Below are positions 1-9,064 of a stretch of DNA of 64,000 nt, piece after piece. The notes below the pieces were generated by a model. The model saw only the letters and a list, made by a program, of their open reading frames with translations, ran no database searches and was not told the origin of the DNA. Location: positions 43,777-107,776 of the forward strand of contig CAWIQE010000006.1 of assembly GCA_963838155.1 (NCBI GenBank), written 5' to 3'. The translations under genes were made by a program, and so were the position numbers. Numbering within the stretch: position 1 is the stretch's first letter; every line of letters starts with the position of its first letter. This DNA comes from Pararhizobium_B sp963838155. GTDB lineage: Bacteria > Pseudomonadota > Alphaproteobacteria > Rhizobiales > Rhizobiaceae.

Positions 1-1469
1 ACAGGATCATCGTGGCGGCCGGCGAACGCATTCCGCTCGACGGCCGGGTGGCGGAAGGCGTCTCCGACGTCGACCGGTCGCTCGTGACCGGGGAAAGCGC
101 ACTGCAAGTGGCGGCGCGCGGAGACGCGGTCCAGGCGGGGACGGTCAACGTCACGGGGCCGCTCACGATCGAGGCTACGGCACTGGCGGAAAATTCGTTT
201 CTCGCCGAGACGGCCCGCCTGATGGAGGCGGCCGAGGAGGGGCGCGCGGGCTATCGCCTGGTCGCCGACCGGGCGGCCGCGCTCTACGCGCCGCTCGTCC
301 ATTCGGCCGCGCTCCTGACCTTCCTCGGCTGGCTCTGGGTCTCCGGCGACTGGCATCGGGCGGTCGAGACCGCGATCGCCGTGCTGATCATCACCTGTCC
401 CTGCGCCCTCGGGCTCGCCGTACCCATGGTCCAGATCGTGGCGGCGCGCCGGTTGTTCGACTGCGGCATCCTGATGAAGGACGGCTCCGCACTGGAGCGG
501 CTCGCCGCCGTCGACACGGTCGTCTTCGACAAGACCGGCACGATCACGACCGGCGAACCGCGCCTCCTCGGCGCGGGCAGCAGCGACGCCGCGACCCTTG
601 GCCTTGCGGCGAGCCTCGCCGCCCATTCGCGCCACCCCTATTCGAGGGCGCTCCTGCGCGCCGCAGCCGGGTTTCCGACCGGGCGGCCCGCAATCGGCTC
701 GGTGCGGGAGGTGCCGGGGTGCGGGTTGGAGGGCGTCGGGGCGGATGGAGCGGTCTATCGGCTCGGCCGTCCGGCCTGGGCGCTTTCGGACAAGCATCGG
801 GCGGGGCAAGGCGTGAACGCCGTGCTCGTCCGCGACGGCAGCCTGATCGGCAGCTTCGATTTCGACAACGACCTTCGCGCCGACGCCCGTGAAGCGGCCG
901 AACGGCTGGCCGCGTCCGGACTCCGCCTTGCGATGCTTTCGGGAGACCGCCCTGGCTCCGTCCGGCGCGCGGCCGAGAGTGTCGGCGTCGCCGAATGGCG
1001 CGCCGAACAGATGCCCGCCGACAAGGTCGACTATCTTGCGGGGCTCGCGCACGACGGACGCACCGCTCTCATGGTCGGCGACGGCCTGAACGATGCGCCG
1101 GCGCTGGCCGCCGCATCGGTTTCCATGACGCCGGTGACCGCCGCGGACATCGGGCGGGCCGCGGCCGACTTCGTCTTCACACGGGAAAGCCTGATGGCCG
1201 TCCCATTCGCGTTCCGCACGGCGGCGCGCGCAAGGCGTCTCGTCCACCAGAACCTGTCGCTTGCACTGGTCTACAATGCCGTCGCCGTGCCCGTGGCGAT
1301 TTCCGGGCACGTCACGCCGCTGGTCGCCGCCATAGCGATGTCGCTGTCCTCGCTGGCGGTCGTGGCCAACGCGCTGCGCCTCGGCCGCGATCCGGTGCGG
1401 CGGGGGGCGGGCGTCGCGGCGTCGCTGCGGCTCGGGCTTCTGCCGGCCTTCGGAGGCCCGGCCGCATGA
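1..1469 (+). CDS. fixI: FixI/CcoI-type copper P-type ATPase, 5' end outside window
   Basis: P1B-type cation ATPase, open at the left edge; the reading frame runs from base 3. Counting from the first GTG (base 12), the actuator loop TGES is at about residue 26, the membrane ion site CPC at 129-131, the phosphorylation motif DKTGT at 173-177, the HP motif at about 208 and the hinge GDGLND at 356-361. The N-terminal metal-binding domain and first helices lie off the window. The assignment to FixI/CcoI (copper delivery for cbb3 oxidase assembly), rather than a generic CopA, rests on the downstream ccoS gene, whose ATG overlaps this stop codon. All catalytic motifs are intact, so the gene is probably functional. 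Confidence 0.88.
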   Translation, partial: RIIVAAGERIPLDGRVAEGVSDVDRSLVTGESALQVAARGDAVQAGTVNVTGPLTIEATALAENSFLAETARLMEAAEEGRAGYRLVADRAAALYAPLVHSAALLTFLGWLWVSGDWHRAVETAIAVLIITCPCALGLAVPMVQIVAARRLFDCGILMKDGSALERLAAVDTVVFDKTGTITTGEPRLLGAGSSDAATLGLAASLAAHSRHPYSRALLRAAAGFPTGRPAIGSVREVPGCGLEGVGADGAVYRLGRPAWALSDKHRAGQGVNAVLVRDGSLIGSFDFDNDLRADAREAAERLAASGLRLAMLSGDRPGSVRRAAESVGVAEWRAEQMPADKVDYLAGLAHDGRTALMVGDGLNDAPALAAASVSMTPVTAADIGRAAADFVFTRESLMAVPFAFRTAARARRLVHQNLSLALVYNAVAVPVAISGHVTPLVAAIAMSLSSLAVVANALRLGRDPVRRGAGVAASLRLGLLPAFGGPAA

Positions 1470-1669
1470 ACACGCTGCTCTTCCTCATCCCGATTGCGCT
1501 CCTGCTCGGTTCCCTGGGCCTCGCCGCCTTTCTCTGGGCTCTCGGGAGCGGCCAGTACGACGATCTCGACGGAGCGGCCGAGCGCATACTGATCGACGAC
1601 GAGCAACCGCCGCCCGCTGCGTCCCGGACGCCGAAAAGGAAGAGCGCCGATCGCGTCCGTCGCCGATAG
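1466..1669 (+). CDS. ccoS: cbb3-type cytochrome oxidase assembly protein CcoS
   Basis: A 67-residue protein with one N-terminal membrane helix (about residues 3-26, ending in AFLWALGSGQYDD), followed by a short acidic, then basic cytoplasmic tail. This is the usual CcoS/FixS plan: helix, WxxxxGQYDDLxxxxxRIL motif, variable tail. CcoS is needed for cofactor insertion into cbb3 oxidase. The start codon overlaps the ATPase stop as ATGA, which supports translational coupling as the end of a fixGHIS/ccoGHIS operon. No gene follows on the same strand, so this is probably the operon end. Confidence 0.88.
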   Translation: MNTLLFLIPIALLLGSLGLAAFLWALGSGQYDDLDGAAERILIDDEQPPPAASRTPKRKSADRVRRR

Positions 1670-1906
1670 CGGAACGCAGGGAAAGGAGCTATCATCCGGC
1701 AGGAACCGGTAAGCAGGTCGCCGTCGCGATATGCCGCTCGTCCGTTTCCCCTGGCATGCGGCGATCCTGCCGTTCACCGGAGGGAAGTGACAGGCGACGT
1801 TGGAAAGCGACGCGACGTTCGCGGGGTCTATTCCGGAAAACTGCAAGGTCCGGGGCGCGACGAGACACCAGGAGGCGACCGACCTGGCCGAGGCGGGCCC
1901 GGCAGT

Positions 1907-2670
1907 TCACCGGCGAGCGGCAAAGCGGCCTTCCACCCGATCGAGGTGTCGTCTCTGGTGGCCCGCGGTGTAGGCCCAGACCCGCTCCGCCCAGAGCTTC
2001 ACGCCGCTCGCCAGCAGGAAGGAAACAAGCGTGTAGGCCCAGACCATCAGTGCCAGTTGCCATCCCGTCGGGGCCATGAACCAGCCGTAGATGACGACGA
2101 GCGTACCGATCAGCTGGGTTGCCTCGCACGGAACGACGAGTTTCCAGCTTGGCAGCGGACGCTGCCAGATAGCGCCCTTGTTGCGCGTCAGGTAGATGGT
2201 CATGTGGCCGGATACGAGAAGCTTCAGGAAGATCAGAGCCTGAACGACGCCGAGCGGCAGGCTCATATAGTCGCGCAATATCCAGAACAGGACGAAGCTT
2301 TCGACAACGCCGTAGACGCCGAGGATGGTGGCGATGGTGAGCACGCGGCCCATGTCCCAGCGCACCGGGCCCGGCGCATGCTCGGCATTGTCGTACGCGA
2401 TCATCATGATGGGCAGGTCGTTCAGGAGCGCCAGAAGCAAGACCATGACGGCGGTGACCGGATAGAAATCGAAGATCAGGATGCTCGCCGTCATGAACAG
2501 CAGGAGCCGCATGGTTTCCGTGATGCGGTAAATGGCATAGCTGTTCATCCGCTCGAAGATGCGACGGGCCTCCTCGATGGCCGCCGTGATGACCGAGAGG
2601 CCCGGCGCCGTCAGCACGAGGTCGGCAGCCGCGCGGGCGGCGTCGGTCGCTCCGGCGGCCTCGACGGCAT
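1907..2670 (-). pseudogene. C-terminal remnant of a plasma-membrane proton-type P-type ATPase
   Basis: The minus-strand translation matches the last third of PMA1-like P3A ATPases: the tail of the P domain (ATDAARAAADLVLTAPGLSV), the segment with RIFERMNSYAIYRI, and the membrane helices with LLLALLNDLPIMMIAYD, ending at a TGA at 1907. Everything upstream in the protein (actuator, DKTGT, nucleotide domain) is missing. The frame stays open past about 2670, but there it is antisense to an Old Yellow Enzyme remnant, so the homology stops at a breakpoint. A truncated gene without a phosphorylation site cannot work as a pump. Confidence 0.8.
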
Positions 2671-3390
2671 CGAGACTTTGGCCGCCGGCCACCTCATCGG
2701 TCAATTCCTTTCGCCGGTGACCAACCGGAGAACCGACCGCTTCGGCGGGTCGCTCGAAAACCGTTGCCGGTTCGCACTGATGGTTCACGAAGCGATCAGA
2801 CGATCCGTGGACGACGATTTCATCGTCGGAATGCGCCTCGTCGTCGACGAGGGGCCGGACGGGGGGCTTGGTTTCGAGGACTGCGTCCGCATCGGGCTCA
2901 TCCTGAAGGAAGCGGTAGCCGTCGACTTCTTCAACGCCATCTACGGCAGCATGGACACGACCAGGGCCCTGGCCGAGGAAAACATGCCGGGCATCGGCTC
3001 GCCGCTGGCGCCATGGGTCGAGCCCGTCGGGGCGTTCCGCCGGGAAGTCGGCCTGCCCGTCTTTCACGCGGCCCGGATTGCCGACATTGCGTCGGCCCGC
3101 TTCGCCGTCGCCGGCGGAAAGCTCGACATGGCAGGGATGACCCGGGCCCAGATCGCCGACCCGCATCTCGTCAACAAGCTCAGCTCGGGCCGCGAGAGCG
3201 AGGTGCGCCCCTGCGTGGGGGCGACCCACTGCCAGTCGGCGTATCGACCGAGTTGCCTGCACAATCCCGTCACCGGGCGCGAGCTCGTCCTCAGCCACGC
3301 CATCGAAAGGACGAGCGGGCCGGTACGACGGGTCGTCGTCGTCGGAGGCGGCCCGGCCGGACTCGAAGCCGCACGCATCAGCGCGGTCGG
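2665..3390 (+). pseudogene. Fragment of an Old Yellow Enzyme-type N-methylproline demethylase
   Basis: The plus frame resembles the middle of NADH:flavin oxidoreductases of the N-methylproline/dimethylamine dehydrogenase type. It shows the flavin-domain segment TNRRTDRFGGSLENR, then GMRLVVDEG, then HAARIADIASARFAV, an iron-sulfur region with CVGATHCQSAYRPSCLHNP, and the start of the second dinucleotide domain, VVVVGGGPAGLEAAR. The N-terminal barrel half is absent, replaced at about 2665 by the antisense ATPase remnant. At about 3390 the frame runs directly into a different oxidase family. No start codon or ribosome site fits the homology start, so I treat it as a remnant. Confidence 0.75.
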
Positions 3391-4159
3391 TGGCGTACTG
3401 GCGCAGCATGCCGGCCTCATTCATCCGCTCAACTACGCCCGGGGCCTCGCGGACGGCCTGCGAAGCCGAGGCATAACGCTCTTCGAAGGGACGCCCGCCC
3501 TCAAGCTGCGCCGAGAGGGACAGCAGGTCATCGTCGAGACGCCGGGCGGGGCGGTCAGATCCCGCCGGGTTCTCCTTGCGACGAACGGCTACTCGTCGAT
3601 GACGCCGGTGACAACCGGCGTGCGCAAGGCCGTCGTTCCGTTTCGAAGCGCAATCATTGCAACGGAGCCGCTTGGCCAGAATTTGCGGCGATCCGTGATG
3701 CCGCGACGCCGCAGCTACAGCGAGACGCGCAGGATGATGCGGTGGTTCCGGCCCTTCGGGGATCGAATGCTGTTCGGCGGAAGGGGAGCCTTCGGAAAAA
3801 CCGACAGCCCTGCCGCCTTCGAAACGCTGCACCGGGCGATGGTCGAGCTTTTCCCGCAGCTCGACGGCACGGCCATTTCCCACCGCTGGTCCGGACTGGT
3901 GGGCATGACGCTGGACAGCGTTCCGCAAGTGGGGTCGCTCGACGAGCACGTCGGTTATGCGCTCGGCTACAACGGTGCCGGTATCGCGATGGCCACGCTC
4001 ATGGGCCGGTACGCGGCGGACATGACGGCCGGCATCCCGTGCGACCTGGCGCTGATGAACAGGACGGGTTTGAAGACCATCCCGTTTCATGCAGTACGCG
4101 AGCCGATCGTCCGACTGGTGGCCGGGTGGTATCAGTTCCTGGATGCCCAAGGATTTTGA
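3391..4159 (+). pseudogene. C-terminal remnant of a DAO-family FAD oxidoreductase (gamma-glutamylputrescine oxidase-like)
   Basis: Continues in frame from the Old Yellow Enzyme remnant but belongs to another family. VLAQHAGLIHPLNYARGL, an ATNGYSS strand, the MRWFRPFGDRMLFGG segment and the C-terminal YALGYNGAGIAMATLMGR FAD contact are typical of PuuB-like amine/amino-acid oxidases. The N-terminal GxGxxG FAD fingerprint is missing. The stop is TGA at 4157-4159. The in-frame join to the preceding fragment probably results from a deletion between two oxidoreductase genes. Note the polyamine-type importer at 13299-17251 in the same window. Confidence 0.75.
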
Positions 4160-4339
4160 GTTGCGGCAAGGCGATGGGCTAACCGGGAGCCGGCCGCGTT
4201 CCTGGATCTGGCGATCGGCACCCCGCAAAGCGCCGAGACTTGGCTGCAGGCCATCGACCTGCGTTTCGCCATCACGGCCGTTTGTCGATGACCCTCCCAC
4301 TTCCAGGATACGCTGTCCGCGGAGGTGCGTCTGATGAGC

Positions 4340-4569
4340 AATGGCGAGAAGCCTCGCCTGGCGCCGGCTTCATGCGTCTGCATTGCCACCAGCTCTCGGA
4401 CTACGCGGCGGCCGCTGGCGCCGCGGGTCTGCGCGTCAGGTCCTTTCGGGAGCTGCCGTTGACGCCGGATTCGGCAATCACGGTCGCCACGGAACGTCTG
4501 CCCGAGGCCAATCACGTCGCTTGGGTCGGGCTTCCCGGCGTGGTCGTCTGGGATTTTGAGAAGCCATAG
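4340..4569 (+). pseudogene. C-terminal remnant of a class I SAM-dependent methyltransferase
   Basis: The last 70 or so residues of the plus frame (CHQLSDYAAAAGAAGLRVR, then WVGLPGVVVWDFEKP at the stop) look like the tail of UbiE/type 11 methyltransferases: the late HSLxDYxxAxxxAGL helix and the closing strand with GLPxxxxWxxE. No SAM-binding motif I is present upstream. The call rests on pattern recall of this family tail and is moderate at best. Confidence 0.45.
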
Positions 4570-4870
4570 AACCGCTCACAGCTGTACTGGATCGGCCTGG
4601 GGCTAGGCTCGATCCGGAAGGTCGGCTTCCAATGTTCGCTGCTCGGCCAGCGAACGGCGGCGCTCTGTGGGAACCGTGAGCGCGATAGCCGCGCCGGCCC
4701 GTGCGCCGCACCCTCCTTGGCCACTTCGGTGCCGAGCCTTCTCGGAGCGCTGATACTGTTTCTGGCTTGGGCTTGCCTGGAAAGCTTTTTTGGCGCGAAA
4801 AAAAGTTGGCCCCAGAGAGCTGGCCGTCGCCGGCCAGGCCATGAACCCGCGGCTCGATTGAGCCGGGGTC
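4570..4870. other. Gene-poor stretch, no recognised feature
   Basis: No reading frame here resembles a protein family I know. It contains an A-rich run near 4797-4806 and lies between the methyltransferase remnant and the end of the LysR gene. It probably belongs to the same deletion scar. Confidence 0.4.
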
Positions 4871-5800
4871 TCAAGAGCCAATGGACAAGTTTTCGGTCTC
4901 GTCGCAGGAGGAAACGGCCTGCTCGATGATCCAAGCCTCGAAAGCGGCAAGCGCCGGAGGGGCGAGGCGCTCTCGAGGATGGACAAGATAATAGGCGCAG
5001 GGACCGCTGACGTGCAGGGGAAGGGGGGCGACCAGCCGGCCGGTCCGCAAGTCCTCCTCTACGAATGCGCGCTGGGCAAGAACGATGCCGAGTTCGTCGA
5101 TGGCGGCCTGATAGGAAAGTGCGGAATTCTCGAACTTCAGGCCGCCATTGCCATCGATGTCGCCGATGCCGGCGGCTTCGAGCCAGATCGGCCAGTCGTC
5201 CGGGCGATGCATCGAGCACAGGAGAAGATGGCGCCGAAGGTCGTTCGGGCTGTCTAGGGCCCCGCGCTTTTCCAGCAGTCCCGGGCTGCAGACCGGGAGC
5301 AGCGTCTCGCCGAACAGTCGCCGGCAGTTCATGCCGGAAATCGGTTCCGGGCCCCAGTAGATGCAGACGTCGATCTCCTCCCCGTCGAAGTCGACGGTCT
5401 TGTGCGAGGTCGTGATCTGCACGTCGACGCTGCGGTTGAGCGCGTGGAAAAGCGCCAGCCGCGGGACGAACCAGCGGATCGCGAATGTCGGCGGGAGCTT
5501 GATGCGCAGGGTGTTGGAGCGCGGCCGCCGCTGGATCCTCTGCACCTGCGCCTCGACGTCGTCGAAGGCGGTTCGCAGGACGCCCGCGAGAGCGGCGCCT
5601 TCCGAGGTCGTTTCCACGCCGCGATGCAGGCGAAGGCACAGCTTCACGCCGAGCCAGGCCTCCAGCTGCGAGACATGCCTGCTCACCGCGCCCTGCGTCA
5701 CGCGCAGTTCGCCGGCGGCGCGCGTGAGACTGCCGTTGCGTGCCGTCGCCTCGAACGCGCGCAATGCATTGAGGGGAGGCAGGGAGCGCCGGTTTGCCAT
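4871..5800 (-). CDS. LysR-family transcriptional regulator (GcvA-like)
   Basis: 309 residues, full length for the family. The N-terminus PLNALRAFEATARNGSLTRA followed by LRVTQGAVSRHVSQLE is the winged helix-turn-helix of the GcvA/AmpR subgroup (about residues 8-65). A linker and an inducer-binding domain follow to the C-terminus. It is transcribed away from the dehydratase operon starting at 6027, the classic arrangement in which a LysR protein regulates the divergent operon through the shared 226-bp intergenic region. The inducer is unknown; by position it should be a metabolite of the LeuCD-like/lyase pathway. Confidence 0.88.
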   Translation of the reverse strand: MANRRSLPPLNALRAFEATARNGSLTRAAGELRVTQGAVSRHVSQLEAWLGVKLCLRLHRGVETTSEGAALAGVLRTAFDDVEAQVQRIQRRPRSNTLRIKLPPTFAIRWFVPRLALFHALNRSVDVQITTSHKTVDFDGEEIDVCIYWGPEPISGMNCRRLFGETLLPVCSPGLLEKRGALDSPNDLRRHLLLCSMHRPDDWPIWLEAAGIGDIDGNGGLKFENSALSYQAAIDELGIVLAQRAFVEEDLRTGRLVAPLPLHVSGPCAYYLVHPRERLAPPALAAFEAWIIEQAVSSCDETENLSIGS

Positions 5801-6026
5801 GAGTTTTCCTCAGATAAGCATGAGCAAATTGAGCCTAGCTCGATATCGATCTGCGTACTAGCCTCGGTAAAAGATCAGCAGGCAAGCGAAAACCCCATCG
5901 CGATTGAATATCTTCAAGCACAATGGCGGGTTCGCGTTTTGCTGGGCCGGGAGGAAAAGTAATGCCAAGGGTGCGACTTGGAGCCGGTTCGCCGCGTCCG
6001 TTCGCCCATCTGGCCGGGCGGCGCAA
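5801..6026. promoter_or_regulatory. Divergent intergenic region between the LysR gene and the dehydratase operon
   Basis: 226 bp that must hold both promoters and the LysR operator. The AT-richer part, about 5810-5900, is the likely regulator site. I could not fix a unique T-N11-A box by eye. A strong GGGAGG ribosome site lies at 5949-5954, ahead of a 22-codon reading frame (separate entry) rather than directly ahead of the dehydratase. Confidence 0.5.
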
Positions 6027-6030
6027 ATGA
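5962..6030 (+). CDS. Possible 22-residue leader peptide
   Basis: ATG at 5962 sits 7 bases after a GGGAGG Shine-Dalgarno sequence. The frame ends in a TGA at 6028-6030 that overlaps the ATG of the dehydratase large subunit (ATGA). The peptide is arginine-rich (MPRVRLGAGSPRPFAHLAGR) with no known family. It could give translational coupling or be a fortuitous frame. The dehydratase ATG itself lacks a clear ribosome site, which is why I record this. Confidence 0.3.
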   Translation: MPRVRLGAGSPRPFAHLAGRRK

Positions 6031-7463
6031 ACCGGACCGATGTCGGATCGTGCGGGAAGGCGTCGACACTGTTCGACAAGATCTGGAACGCCCATTTGAT
6101 CCGGAAGCTCGACGACGAACGCGAGCTCGTCTTCGCCGACCGCCACGTCCTTCAGGAGACGACGAGCGCGCGCGCATTCGAGCGGCTGCGCGCCAGCCGG
6201 CGGCATGTTCGCCATCCGGAACTTACGCTCGCGACGCAGGACCACATCATCTCGACCGAACCCGGCCGGACCGAGGACACCAACCCCGCCGGGCGGGAAC
6301 TCGTCACGCTGATGAGGACGAACGCGGAGGCCGGGCATATCCGGCACTACGGCGCGGACAGCGCGTCCCAAGGCATCGTGCACGTCATCGCTCCGGAACT
6401 CGGCTTCGCGCTGCCCGGCTCGGTCGTCGCGTGCGGCGACAGTCACACGTCGACGGTGGGGGGACTTGGCGCGCTCGGCATCGGCGTCGGCACGAGCGAT
6501 GTCGAACACGTGCTGGCCACCCAGACGCTGGCCCTGTTCCGACCGCGGAACATGCGCCTCTCCTTCGAGGGCGAAATGGCCGCCGGGGTGAGCGCCAAGG
6601 ACATGATCCTTTCCGCCATCGGTGCGTTCGGCGTGGCGGCCGGACGCGACTGCGCCATCGAATATGCCGGTTCGGCGGTCCGACGACTGCCCGTGGAGGC
6701 CCGGCTGACGGTCTGCAACATGTCGGTCGAGATCGGCGCGCGGCTGGGGCTGATCGCGCCCGACGAGGCGGTGATCAGCTATCTCCAGGGTCGCAGGTTC
6801 GCTCCGAAGTGCAACGATTTCGAGGAAGCGGCCCGCTACTGGCGTACCCTGCGTTCGGATGAAGCCGCCGAGTTCGCGATCGACCTGACGCTCGACTGCG
6901 CCGGCATGGCCCCGCAGGTCACATGGGGAACGACGCCCGAGGACGTGGCCGGCGTAGACGAGGCCATCCCCGACCCGGCGTCCTTCGGGAGCGCCCGCCT
7001 GCGCGAGCGGGCGGCGGCATCGATGCACTACATGGGGGTCGAACCGGGACAGAGGCTCTCGGGCATACCCGTCGACGTGGTCTTCATCGGTTCCTGCACG
7101 AATTCCCGCATCGACGACCTCGAATGCGCGGCGTCGGTGCTGAAGGGCCGAAAGGTCGCCGCGGGCGTGCGCGCGCTCGTCGTGCCGGGGTCGACCGCCG
7201 TGAAGGCCGAGGCCGAAAGGCGCGGGCTCGACCGCATATTCAAGGATGCGGGCTTCGAGTGGCGCGAGGCGGGCTGCTCGATGTGCGTCAGCATCAACGA
7301 GGACGTCGTGCCGTCCGGAGCCCGGTGCCTCGCGACGTCCAACCGCAACTTCGCGAACAGGCAGGGGCCAGGGAGCCGTACCCATCTCGCCAGTCCCCTG
7401 ACAGCGGCGGCGAGCGCCATCGCGGGGGCCATCAGCGATCCGCGGGAGGTGCTCGACCGATGA
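6027..7463 (+). CDS. Aconitase-family dehydratase large subunit (LeuC/DmdA-like)
   Basis: 478 residues, the size of LeuC. It has the substrate-loop QDHII, the GDSHTSTVGG motif, and three iron-sulfur ligands: one in FIGSCTNSRIDD and two in AGCSMCVSINED, then CLATSNRNFANRQG. It forms a [4Fe-4S] hydro-lyase with the small subunit encoded immediately downstream. Known members act on isopropylmalate, 2,3-dimethylmalate or related hydroxy-diacids. The neighbouring isocitrate-lyase-like gene and importer argue for catabolism rather than leucine synthesis. The start at 6027 was chosen because it overlaps the leader stop and begins the homology (TLFDKIWNAHLI). Confidence 0.88.
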   Translation: MNRTDVGSCGKASTLFDKIWNAHLIRKLDDERELVFADRHVLQETTSARAFERLRASRRHVRHPELTLATQDHIISTEPGRTEDTNPAGRELVTLMRTNAEAGHIRHYGADSASQGIVHVIAPELGFALPGSVVACGDSHTSTVGGLGALGIGVGTSDVEHVLATQTLALFRPRNMRLSFEGEMAAGVSAKDMILSAIGAFGVAAGRDCAIEYAGSAVRRLPVEARLTVCNMSVEIGARLGLIAPDEAVISYLQGRRFAPKCNDFEEAARYWRTLRSDEAAEFAIDLTLDCAGMAPQVTWGTTPEDVAGVDEAIPDPASFGSARLRERAAASMHYMGVEPGQRLSGIPVDVVFIGSCTNSRIDDLECAASVLKGRKVAAGVRALVVPGSTAVKAEAERRGLDRIFKDAGFEWREAGCSMCVSINEDVVPSGARCLATSNRNFANRQGPGSRTHLASPLTAAASAIAGAISDPREVLDR

Positions 7464-8098
7464 GCGAACCGCTGAGAACGCTGCGCGGGATCATGGCTCC
7501 CATGCCGGCGAGCGACATCAACACCGACGCGATCATCCCTTCGGAATGGCTCAGGACCGCGACGGCCGACTACGGCCGCGGCCTCTTCGCGCGCGAGCGG
7601 TACGAGGCGGACGGCACCGAGCGTGCGGATTTCATCCTCAACCGGGAACCCTTCCGGCGGGCAGGCATCCTACTGGCCGGAGAGAACTTCGGCTGCGGTT
7701 CGTCCCGCGAAGCGGCGGTCTGGGCGCTCGCCGGGTTCGGAATCCGCTGCGTCGTCGCGCCGAGCTTCGCCAACATCTTCTACGAAAACGCCTCCCGGAA
7801 CGCGATCCTGCCGGCGCAGGTCGACGCGCCGACGGCCGAGGCCCTGGCCGACGGGATCTCCCGGTCCCGGGAGCCGGTCTTCACGGTCGACCTGTTGGGG
7901 CGGCGGATCTGCGGTCCGGACGGCGTTTGCCATCGCTTCGCCGTCCCGGCCCCCCTCGCGGACATGCTGATCGGCGGCCGCGATTTCCTCGATGCGGCGA
8001 TCCGGTCGGATGCCGACATCGCCGCGCACTACGAAGCGCAGAAGCGCGAGCGTCCCTGGCTCCATAACCCACTCTTGGAAAGGGCAGGAGACAGATGA
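7460..8098 (+). CDS. Aconitase-family dehydratase small subunit (LeuD/DmdB-like)
   Basis: 212 residues, swivel-domain subunit of the preceding dehydratase. It shows DINTDAIIPSEWL near residue 18, LAGENFGCGSSREAA (the GCGSSRE active-site loop) and the conserved SFANIFYENASRNAILP segment. The start overlaps the large-subunit stop as ATGA, so the two are co-translated. Substrate choice in this family is set mostly by the small-subunit loop and cannot be read with confidence here. Confidence 0.88.
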   Translation: MSEPLRTLRGIMAPMPASDINTDAIIPSEWLRTATADYGRGLFARERYEADGTERADFILNREPFRRAGILLAGENFGCGSSREAAVWALAGFGIRCVVAPSFANIFYENASRNAILPAQVDAPTAEALADGISRSREPVFTVDLLGRRICGPDGVCHRFAVPAPLADMLIGGRDFLDAAIRSDADIAAHYEAQKRERPWLHNPLLERAGDR

Positions 8099-8979
8099 AC
8101 CGTCCCACCATCCGCTCTGCGCTCGAAGCCGAGGCGCCCCTTTGCACCCCTCTCGCGCACGATGCGCTTTCCGCCAGGCTGATAGAACGGGCCGGTTTCA
8201 GGGCGTTCAGCGTCGGCGGTTCGGCCATGTTGGCGGCGCGCCACGCCTACCCGGACATCGGTCTCGTCGGCCTAGCCGACATGGTGGCTCCGCTCGGCGA
8301 CATGGCGGCGGCGACGACGCTTCCCTTCTTTGCCGATGCCGACGACGGATACGGAGACGTCAAGAGCGTCGCCCGGCTCGTGGCGGCCTACGAGGCCGTC
8401 GGCGTCGGCGGGCTCCTGATCGAAGACCAGATAGGCGCACACAAGCGGCAGAGGGCCGAAAGCGCTGCCGCCGTGGCGGAACGGCCGGTCATCGAAGCGA
8501 AGCTGAGGGCCGCACTCGGCAGCCGGCGGAACCCCGAGACGTTCGTCGTCGGCCGCACGGATGCATACGGCCCTCTCGGACTGGACGAAGCCATTCGGCG
8601 TGCGGAGCGTTTCCTGGCGCTCGGCGTCGACGGCGTTTTCGTGGCCGGGCTCAGGCACGAGGACGATTACAGGCGGGTCGGCGCTGCGCTAAAAGGAGCC
8701 TTCCTTTCGGCGGCCATGTTCGAGGGAGCGGAAACACCCTGGATTGCGCCGCGCGACCTTTTCGAGATGGGTTTCACGCAGGTCTCGTTCCCCGTCAGCG
8801 TCGTGCTGCGGTCCTTCGTGGCCATGCGGGATGGGCTCGCAGCGCTTCGCAGCTACACGAGCGAAGGCGTGCCCATGCCGACGCTGGAAAAGGCCGGCGA
8901 GGCGCGCGCGGCTCTCGACGATGCGCTCGATGTCGGCCGGTGGCGCGCCCTGGAGGAGACATTCGCCCCGAAGCCGTGA
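8095..8979 (+). CDS. Isocitrate lyase/PEP mutase-superfamily protein, catalytic Cys loop altered
   Basis: 294 residues forming a PEP-mutase/isocitrate-lyase barrel. The metal site DADDGYGD is intact (about residues 78-85), as are the IEDQIG strand and VVGRTDAYGP. Dimethylmalate and methylisocitrate lyases carry a K-[KR]-C-G-H loop just after the EDQ strand; here that place reads AHKRQRAE, with no cysteine. It may cleave a 2,3-dimethylmalate-like C4-C6 hydroxydiacid made by the preceding dehydratase, or may have a changed chemistry (hydrolase, decarboxylase). Its start overlaps the small-subunit stop by 4 bp, so it belongs to the same operon. Confidence 0.85.
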   Translation: MNRPTIRSALEAEAPLCTPLAHDALSARLIERAGFRAFSVGGSAMLAARHAYPDIGLVGLADMVAPLGDMAAATTLPFFADADDGYGDVKSVARLVAAYEAVGVGGLLIEDQIGAHKRQRAESAAAVAERPVIEAKLRAALGSRRNPETFVVGRTDAYGPLGLDEAIRRAERFLALGVDGVFVAGLRHEDDYRRVGAALKGAFLSAAMFEGAETPWIAPRDLFEMGFTQVSFPVSVVLRSFVAMRDGLAALRSYTSEGVPMPTLEKAGEARAALDDALDVGRWRALEETFAPKP

Positions 8980-9064
8980 GCCGCGGCCTCGGAGCCAGAG
9001 AGGGTTCGGCGAAAGCGCCGGATGGGCTTCCATGGGAAGCCGACAGCCAGAGGAGGAGACGAAA

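Noticed and set aside
1787..4159. A 790-residue plus frame spanning the whole left scar
   Set aside because: Its first 290 codons are antisense to the ATPase remnant and show no homology; only 2665 onward is protein-like, and that part is two unrelated fragments.
1907..4300. A 797-residue minus frame
   Set aside because: Only the last 250 or so codons resemble a protein (ATPase tail); the rest is antisense to the oxidoreductase remnants.
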